Shown here: in pieces, positions 56,439 to 64,000 of the stretch | How positions within the stretch are numbered: the stretch's first letter is position 1 | Layout of the letters: the number at the start of each line of letters is the position of its first letter | The notes under the pieces: model-generated | Database searches by the model: none | Told to the model about the DNA's origin: nothing | What the model saw: only the letters and a program-made list of their open reading frames with translations | NCBI GenBank assembly: GCA_023374045.1 | Contig: CM041780.1 | Coordinates: forward strand, 94,769,005-94,833,004 | Reading direction: 5' to 3' | Length of the DNA stretch: 64,000 nucleotides | Origin: Limonium bicolor | Taxonomy: Eukaryota; Streptophyta; Magnoliopsida; Caryophyllales; Plumbaginaceae | Program-made: the position numbers and the translations under genes

Positions 56439-58595
56439 TGAAATACCCCAAACCTTGATATGTTGTTTAAATGATAAACTATGGTATTTAAAGGCTAAAA
56501 AGTGCCTTAGAAACATCAGTGTACAATTTAAACCATAGTAAAAACACAATAAAACACTAAGACACAGTTTGAGCAAAAACATGCTCTAAGCTTGGAATGA
56601 ACTTGGTTAGGACCCAAAGAGCCTACCAAGACTTTATGACAATCAATTATGATTTAATAAGGCTAACTAAGTCCTTAAGAAACATTGGTAGACAATTAAA
56701 CCTAACAAAACACAAATAAATACCTTAAAGCCAATATGGGCGAAAATGTGCTCTAAGCTTGGGATAAGTTTGGTTAAGACCTAATAAGCATACCAAGGCC
56801 TTATTTATATGTTAATGAACATATTAAATCAATTACTAAAGAAAACCAAGCTTGAAAACAAGTTAAAACACAAAATGTGCTTTAAGGGGTCTTAAAGCAC
56901 ATTTTTGAAAAAAATTGTCTTGTAAATGAGTTTTGAGTGGCTAAATGTCCCTCATTACTCTTTAAATAACATGTGTGCTACTTAGTATCACATAAGGAAG
57001 TCTAAATCAATGGGAAATCAAAAATTTCACAATTATGTGCCTTGGTTAGTGAATAGTAACCAAATAGTGCTAGTTTAAGACTTTGGTCAATGAAAGTCAA
57101 TTATTGGTCAACAAAGACCATAAATACCCCTAAGTACTAAAGGGGGGCCGATTTTCAATATGGTGAGTCACCACCATTTACAAGTAAAATAATGAAAGGA
57201 GGAAAATTAAGTAAAAAGACTATTTACCTTTTTAAACTTAAATATCTTACAAAGTAAACCTCTCACCTCATTCTCTTCTTTTCTCCTTGTTCCAACCGTC
57301 TTCATCCTCTCCTCCCTTCTTCAAAAACGAGTTGATACAGCAACCTCTCTTCTCCATCTTCATTTCCTTGCCAAATCCAACTCCATGCTCCAAATCAAAT
57401 TCTAAGACCATATTTATCTTAGTTAGACCAAGCTCTACACTTCTACCTTTTCAAATCTTCAAGAACTCCAATTTGGTGCCATGAAGATTCACCATTGATG
57501 GAGCTTGAGCTCATATTTTCATGCCTTGTCATTCTCCTTTGTTTCAAGGTAAGGAAAACCAAAGAAAAACTTCATTTCCCCTTGTTTTAATATATGACCG
57601 AGAATCACCCTTTGATGGTGTGTTCTTTTACTCATTCATAGCTCATTCCAATCATTCAAGGGCTTGGTGGAAACCTCTCTTGTTACATATTCAAGTTCTC
57701 TTTCAAATTCAAAGGTAAACTTCTATTTTAAGTGTTTAAAACACTTATGTAAATTTAGGGTTTAAATGTGAGTTTAAGTATGAAACTTAATGCTCATTGC
57801 CCTTATATGTATATTGATTAGAAAGTTGACAAGTAATCAAAAGCCCCTTGCCGATTTCTAATCAAGGAAGAACAAGAGTGTTCAAGTAAAAATCTTGAAT
57901 AAAAGAGGTAAACAAACTATCTCAATGTAGTTTAAATGCCTTAGGAAAAATGAGCTTGATTTGCTTAATAAAATACCTAAGGAGCCAATGGCAAAAGAGC
58001 TAGTGAATTGTTCTTAAGGGAATTATTAAAAGGCATATGAGATGTTGTGTGTACTTGCAGGTCAAAGGCAATATATATGTGGGAAATTCAGTGTTTAAGG
58101 TTTATGCAATTTAAGGGCCTAAGTGCCAAGCAATTATGTTTATGCACTATATTGTGATGTAGTGTGGTTTAAAGGTTTTGTTGTGTGTGAAGAATGTTTC
58201 TTGTGGAGATGAGTGTCTTGGATGGTTAAAGGATGAAAACAATGTGTTTGTGTGTGCTAAATGATTAAGGGTTCTTGGTTATCAAAAGGTGAAAACCTAG
58301 GTGTTGGGTGTGAGAGTATACAAGAGAAGTTATGGCAAAATGTAGTTGATAAACAAAGAAGTTTATGTGTTGTAATGAGATTTTATGGCCTAGAAGGTAC
58401 TAGGAATGGTAAAGTGTAAAGATGGTGAAAGAAAGTGAATTAAGGTGTTCTTAAGTGTTATGATGCCTTGGGCATAGTCTTGGAGGATTTAGAAATCAAA
58501 TGGGTGTTTTAAGCACACCAAGGTTGTGTTATGTGAAGTGCTAAGTCTTGTGCAAGTTTTGGTGATCAAAGGAAAAATAATGTCTTTGGAGTAGT
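56439..58595 (+). mobile_element. Family X LTR (plus), truncated by another X-type LTR
   Basis: It is the sister of 19859-22120 from the first base (TGAAATACCCCAAACC) onward, including the stem-loop near 56873. It stops at 58595, where an X-type LTR in the opposite orientation begins. The short frames at 57287-57718 are leader sequence. Confidence 0.82.
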
Positions 58596-60715
58596 TGTAA
58601 CACCCCTACTACGCACATAACATTACTTGAAATCGCAGTGGAAATTAAACAACTAAACAATATCTAAACGATTGGTGCTACAACGCCGTCAACCACCCAC
58701 GTGGTTAACAAGGCTGAATAAATACAAGTGTATCGGTCTGATGATCAGACTCCCGAGCATAGAACTAATAACCACATATATATTAACATAATACCGAGTG
58801 TTTACTTACATCCTTCACTGTATACTGTCCGCAACCAAAATATATAACGCCACGGGAGCACAGGCGCATCCCGGGCCAACATCCAAAAGTAATCAAAAGT
58901 AAACCTGCATCCTAGAATCTAAAGCCATTCCGCTTCTTCGATCCTCATCCTGCAGTAAAAGAAATATGGAGCCCCCGAGGGGGTCAGCAACCCTTGGCTG
59001 GTATGGTTAACGCGCAGCCCATCGGCTACCGGGATACGCGCAACTAATTGTCATGGTGACATGGCATTCATTTTAAAACACACAACATATACAATTATCA
59101 TAACGTATGTATTGTACACGACATCACACAATAACATTTCCTTTTAGGAAGAGAACCAACACAGTTAGTCCCCATAGAGAGCCTAGAGAATGTTGCCATG
59201 CTCATGCTAAGCTTGTTACATAACTTGTTACCGTCCTGTTAGATTGGACGGATAACTTAACACAAGGTGCCCCGGATATAGTGATCCAAGCACACCGAAC
59301 AACACATAGTATGCCCCTATGGCCCGATGTGAGTCAGTAAAATATCCTTGGTTAAGCTAAAGGGAAGGTTGGAAACCAAATTGGAAAACAACCATAACAT
59401 ACAAGAGAATCGAACCGGTTATGACATCGACTCCCATACTCACACGCATGGCCGGAACAGACCGGACTCCTTACTTCCCCCGTTAGCACTTGTTAGCAGT
59501 TCATTATTGAACTCATTTCACCATCCACAGTAATAGGTCAAGTCTTGTTAGACACACACAAGGGAAGAGAGAGTCATACTTAACAACATAATGATATTTA
59601 ACAACTGTAAACTCTTTACATGGTTTAATCTTACAAAGTCATAAACACACAGAAAAACAAACAACACACAAGCCGGTGTAAACCGGTAGGCAACAGACTG
59701 CAAGAAAACCATACCTTGGTCCTTGCCTCGATTTGTTTCCACCGTAGGCCGCTCCAATAAATAATTAATAACGTCGGTTAATTAATTTACTTAACTTCAA
59801 ATTTACTAAGTGTTTAACATGATTATTTGACATGTTTTAAATGTCTAACTTACCCTAGGTTACCTTCATTATACCCCCTAGGGTTAACTACTTAAGTCAC
59901 ATTCTTTTCTATTTTTTTTACAAGTTTTGGTCCGACCGACCTTACCGACCAAACTTACCCAAGTTCGGTCCATTCCAGAACACATTTCCGTTTGAAAATT
60001 CTATCCCGACCGACCTTGTAAGTTCGGTCGTATGTTCGGTCCATTCCCGAGAGTTTCTTCTCTTTAAAAATTCAGGCCCGACCGAACTTGCCAAGTCCGG
60101 TCCCACGTTCGGTCGATTCCAGAAACTTAATTCGTATACAAATACAAGCCCGACCGACCTTGCAAGTCCGGTCCCCAAGGTCGGTCCATTCCAGAAACCA
60201 ATTCTCGCAGGGTAAACTGGGCTTGACCGACCTTGGCAAGTTCGGTCGCAAGGTCGGTCTGCTCCAGACCCTCATTTTCCATTGCCCATTCAACTCCAAA
60301 TTTCTCCTAAGGCCTCCTAATGTTTTCTAACATCATTTGGTACACTTATATCCACATACAACATCCATGAAACTCATTATCTATCACCTTAAACACTTAC
60401 TCATTTCATACCGAAATTCCTAATACTTATGTTATTTCCTCCTTAGTTTTCCAAGTGGTGTTTCATACCTATGATAGCTACTTTCCCAAAATGCTTTCTC
60501 CTCATTTTAACATCATCTCCCAAGCATCATTTCTTACCACTTAAACCCTAGTTGATGTCTAAGTTCCTTTGTTTACCTAGAACACCTTAAGACATTATTT
60601 CTCCCCTTGTAAAATACTTAAGCATTTCCAACATTTCTAGTGCACCAAACCTTATGTAAACACTTAGAACTTCTTGCTTCTTACCTAAATTTTGACATGG
60701 ATCCTCCTAGAACAT
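58596..60715 (-). mobile_element. Family X-type LTR (minus), interrupted by an Athila-like element
   Basis: It starts TGTAACACCCC. The block GAGCCCCCGAGGGGGTCAGC at 58972 corresponds to 7660, 27575 and 31272. It carries a five-hairpin array (59929-60259). At 60716 an Athila-like LTR begins, and the rest of this LTR lies beyond the window. Confidence 0.72.
59929..60259 (+). repeat. Five CCGACCGACC hairpins at 74/72/72/72-bp spacing
   Basis: Arms CCGACCGACCTT (or near) start at 59931, 60005, 60077, 60149 and 60221. Each is paired with GTTCGGTC or GGTCGGTC near the unit end. Most units are about 38 bp and the first is about 43 bp. The linkers start ATTCC and include CCGAGAGTTTCTTC, resembling the 41927-42034 linkers. 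Confidence 0.9.
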
Positions 60716-62323
60716 TGCAGAGTGGATTTATCGTGAGTTATTAGCACTGGTGAAATTGATAAAAGAGAGAAATTAATACTCAAAATATCCGTCGGGCTGC
60801 AAATTAAAACCCGGTCGCAGTAGTATAGAAGACAGAAGCGGCCGGGGTCAAACCGTGGGACTTATAGCGAGATAAATAGTTCCTAAGCTTGTCACAAAAG
60901 GGGGAAGTTAATTGACTTGTTTAAGAGAAAATATTAAGCAGATTAGAAAACTGAGTGCAGATGAATTAAATGGGACTCCGGGTTCAGGTTAATATGATTT
61001 AATTAATTGTGCTAACTCTACCGGTTTAATAAAATAGTTTGGCAAGATTCCTGTAATTTTCTTAAGGTCCGATGAAAACTCTTAAGAACTCGTTTACCTG
61101 TAATGCAAGGTCCGATGAAAACTCGAGCAAAAGCCTGTAAACGGCAGAGGAGTATGAGGCTTTATTCTTGCAACATGTATTAACTTAAACGATGAAAATA
61201 AGTTCTTACAGTTTTACGGCTTAATTAACCCGTCTGTTTCTAACCGATGAAATTAAAAACAGACTTAGTAAGGCTTTTTAATAAACCGATGAAATTTATT
61301 AAAAAGGGAGAGAAACAAAACTTTAATCGTAACAAACTGAATTTATTTTAACCGGTAGAAATATATTACACAACTAACAAACCATAATTAAAAACCTTGC
61401 CCGGAGCAAATCCTCCTTAGCCAGACATATTAACTGGTAATAAATCTGATAGAGGTTGGACGTAATAACAGCACGGAGACGTGATTAGTGAATGGAGAAA
61501 TGGAGAGGTCAAAGAGTGAAACATGTACGTAGGCTATTATAAGTGAAGTGGGTGAATTAGAGAATTAATGGAGTGAAATGGTATACGGGAGTGATTTACT
61601 AGAAGAGAATGAGATGAGGTGAGTGCGAGTGATTTTCTGGTTTTCTCCGTGCACTCGTACAAGGTTGTAGGTAATGGGTATTTATAGAAGAAAGGAAGAC
61701 TACGTAGAAGACTTGCAGTTGATTGCCTCTGTTGATTTCTTCACTGATTGAAGCATTGATTGCTTCATTTAATGCAGGGGACAGGAGCTGGATACGGGTG
61801 AGCGAAATAAGGTAGGCGACGGCGGGGTAGATAGAAAGGCGAGTTGCAGAGTCGCGCGAGGAAGAAAACTATGTTCGGGCGCGATTTTAATCTGTCCGCC
61901 TCTGGAAGACCGCCTGATAAGTGGCGGTTTGGTGTGGTGGTGTCCGCCTGGCGGTTGCACGTGAGGAGACCGCCTGATAGTAGGCGGTTGCAGCTGAGAG
62001 GACCGCGGGGCGGTTGCACCTGAGAGGACCGCCACTTAATAGGCGGTTGCAACCATTGACCGTGGCCTGTTTTCCTTCAAACTTTGACCGGCTCTAGATT
62101 CTTCGTTTGGACTCCGTTTTCTGAGCCGTTTGTGTCTACGCGTTCGTCTCTTTGTCTACTTCACTCCCGGCTTGGTTTTCCTCATGTTAAACCAATAATT
62201 TGTGAGATAAACAATAAAACATAAACTAGAGGAAAACTAACCGAAGTGGAGAAATGAGCAAGAAAAGTGCTAATATTATACATGAAATACACCTAAATAA
62301 CATGCTCATTTAGACACTTATCA
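60716..62323 (-). mobile_element. Athila-like 3' LTR (1608 bp), minus strand
   Basis: Plus-strand ends are TGCAGAGTGG and CACTTATCA. It is close to the solo LTR at 8189-9972 along its length. It is followed on the right by the purine tract and internal region of its own element. Its left 5-bp flank is AACAT; the other flank is outside the window. Confidence 0.9.
61908..62045 (+). repeat. GACCGCC/GGCGGT hairpin array in the Athila-like LTR
   Basis: Short inverted repeats start at 61908, 61942, 61968, 62001 and 62027 (spacing 34, 26, 33, 26 bp). It is a shorter version of the array at 9399-9712. Confidence 0.85.
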
Positions 62324-62337
62324 CACCCCCACACTTA
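62324..62337 (-). other. Polypurine tract of the right-hand Athila-like element
   Basis: Minus-strand AAGTGTGGGGGTG lies directly before the LTR, as at 46637-46649. Confidence 0.85.
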
Positions 62338-63432
62338 TCTTTTTGCTTGTCCTCAAGTAAAACCATGTACCTAAGCAAGTAGGAAATGCTCAATACTAAC
62401 AAATATTATTATGAAGGGCAGGATAAAAAAGTCAATAGTTCATGATCTCTAAAACTTATTGAGGAGTGTGAAAAATTATCTGCTGGTGGCATAGGTGAAA
62501 ACAAAATTTAGAATTTCGGGGTATGATCTAAGGTACTTCAATGTTTCTTTTGTTTTGGTGACTCCGAGAACTTTTACCATGGCCAACTTCTCTCAAGAAT
62601 GGGCATTGAGGAGAAAATAAAAGGAAGAAAAGATTTATGCATTTGCTTCACTTTTGCATAAGAGATGAGAAAATATAGGCATCACGCCTTTGTATTTAAG
62701 AACACTCAACTCTCTTTTGTTGGTTACCAATGGTGTCTCGAAAGTCCCTTTTTTTTTATTCTTCTTCTTTTTTTTTTACAGAGAAATACCCCTTAGCAAT
62801 CCCTAAGAGAGAAGACAGAAAGAAACCCTGAGCAATAAAATCCAACCATTTGCAGATATTTGGTCACACCGCATATAAAATGCTCCTCAAAAGTAATCAA
62901 ATGTACAATTTTTTAAAAATTTTGTACCCTCTATCCCACAATTCATAATAGTATTTGTTTTTAAAGAGAACAACCTACATTAGCAGGGTACATAATTCAA
63001 TTTTTGAACAAATGCGAGGTAAGCAGAAGATAAGCAGAGAGATTGACAATTTTAAGCATTTAGATGACCTGAAAAGGATCTTCCCCCACACTTAAGCTTA
63101 AGCAATGCCCTCATTGCGTAGATGAAATAAAATTAATAAGGCATGCAATTAATAAAGGAAAGAGTGTACTCCCCAGATTTCGTAAAGTGTGTAGAGCTCC
63201 CCCACACTTGAGTGTTGCTGTGGAATGTCATGAATTGAACCTGTAAAGAATATTCTACACAGCGAGAAGAACTCAAGTGAAGCCTGCATTTTATTTTAGC
63301 AAATAAAAGGGAAATATAGTACAAAAAGGAAGAACATATTAAATTAAAGGAAAAATAAAAGATAGATAGTGGGTTGCCTCCCACCGAGCTGCCCGGGTTT
63401 AACGTCTCTAGCTAGACGTATTTGACCAAGCT
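62338..63432 (-). mobile_element. 3' untranslated region of the right-hand Athila-like element
   Basis: Non-coding and homologous to 45266-46636 in inverted orientation. It has extra AAGTGTGGGGGAG-type tracts (minus strand) near 63084 and 63198. The frame at 63133-63384 is not supported by the sister copy. Confidence 0.75.
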
Positions 63433-64000
63433 TCATGTTGGAGAAGAGTTCGAGGGCGAAGTATCTGAACTGCTGGTGTTAGGAAGTTTGTACATTTTTG
63501 TAAACTTATGATGTAGAGGTGTTGTCTGTTGTTCCTTTGGGGTGGAAGCTTCCTCGTATTCCTGTATGAAAGAAATTTCGAACATAGCACCATTATTTTC
63601 AAGAATTCCGACATACCTTTTTAAACGTGATCCATTGACCTTGAAGTTTTCTCCTTTTTGATTCTGGAGTTCGTAAACACCAAAAGGAGTGGTTCCAACG
63701 ACTTGGAATGGGCCAGTCCAGTGAGACTTGAGTTTTCCAGGAAATAGTCTCAATCTGGAATTATAAAGCAGTACTCCGTCGCCAACCTGAAAGTCGCGTT
63801 TGTGGATCATCTGGTCATGAAGTTTCTTGGTGCGGTCCTTGTATATCGTCGCACTTCGGTATGCCTGATCTCTTAACTCCTCGAGTTCAGAGAGTTGAAA
63901 CTTCCGCTTTTCTCCTGCGGCTTCTAAATCGAAGTTTAGGGCCTTGAGTGCCCAATACGCCTTATGTTCCACCAGCTCGACTGGCAGATGACATGATTTC
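63433..64000 (-). CDS. Athila-like integrase C-terminal part (runs off the window)
   Basis: The minus-strand frame is open to the window edge and stops at 63433-63435. It reads CHLPVELVEHKAYWALKALN, then the ELEELRDQAYRSA helix, KLHDQMIHKRDFQVGD, VLLYNSRLRLFPGKLKSHWT and GPFQVV. These are standard end-of-integrase blocks of Athila-like Ty3 elements, which join element cDNA to the genome. The tail (EEASTPKEQQTT onward) is Ser/Thr/Pro-rich and not conserved. No stop or frameshift is seen in this part, unlike the other retroelement coding regions here. Confidence 0.92.
   Translation of the reverse strand, partial: KSCHLPVELVEHKAYWALKALNFDLEAAGEKRKFQLSELEELRDQAYRSATIYKDRTKKLHDQMIHKRDFQVGDGVLLYNSRLRLFPGKLKSHWTGPFQVVGTTPFGVYELQNQKGENFKVNGSRLKRYVGILENNGAMFEISFIQEYEEASTPKEQQTTPLHHKFTKMYKLPNTSSSDTSPSNSSPT

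Noticed and set aside
1..64000. tRNA or rRNA genes
   Set aside because: Only tRNA-complementary primer-binding sites (7233, 13627, 27977) were seen; no cloverleaf or rRNA-like sequence was recognised.

Overview
This is nuclear DNA of a flowering plant, very probably a eudicot. It carries plant Ty3/gypsy lineages (a Tekay/Del-type chromovirus and Athila-like elements), CACTA, hAT and Stowaway elements, and two plant-only gene families (DUF868 and NAR2/NRT3). I cannot name the species. About 85-90% of the window is transposable elements, mostly nested. One 500-N assembly gap lies at 30653-31152.

Layout. 1-3874: 3' part of a Tekay-like chromovirus (integrase, chromodomain, 2.2 kb LTR). 3875-11375: a long-LTR, non-coding (LARD-like) element, called family X here, on the minus strand. 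It is interrupted by an Athila-like solo LTR (8189-9972, TSD ACTCG). 11376-13586: a Tekay solo LTR without matching TSD. 13587-14757: primer-binding site and LTR of another retrotransposon on the minus strand. 14945-15366: an inverted-repeat MITE. About 15880-16508: a CACTA end fragment. 18082-19094: host gene 1, a DUF868 protein with one frameshift. 19859-30652: a plus-strand X element with a 4.6 kb LTR. Its LTR holds a solo LTR (TSD GTTGC), which holds a hAT element (TSD GACGGCGA), which holds a Stowaway MITE (TSD TA). 31153-44166: an X LTR on the minus strand, split by a 9.36 kb CACTA element (31551-40906, TSD ATA) that carries a TNP2 transposase gene and a second gene ending in a Ulp1-like protease domain. 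44167-48420: an internally deleted Athila-like element. 50408-51138: host gene 2, the nitrate-transporter partner NAR2/NRT3. 52080-64000: a second nested stack (CACTA end, X fragment, Tekay-like LTR with a solo LTR inside it, Athila-like LTR, X LTR, a further X LTR, then an Athila-like element running off the right edge).

Only the two host genes look like ordinary single-copy genes, and both carry frame problems that could be decay or sequence error. The other coding capacity belongs to transposons and is broken or internally deleted, except that the second CACTA gene keeps all its protease residues.

The most unusual observation is a recurring DNA architecture. LTR families of unrelated lineages (Tekay, X, Athila-like) and the ends of the CACTA element all contain arrays of short CCG/CGG-rich hairpins. 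In X and Tekay the hairpins are about 36 bp long and repeat about every 72 bp; the CACTA ends use 72 and 76 bp. The hairpin sequence differs between copies of one family while the spacing is kept, so the geometry rather than the sequence appears to be conserved.
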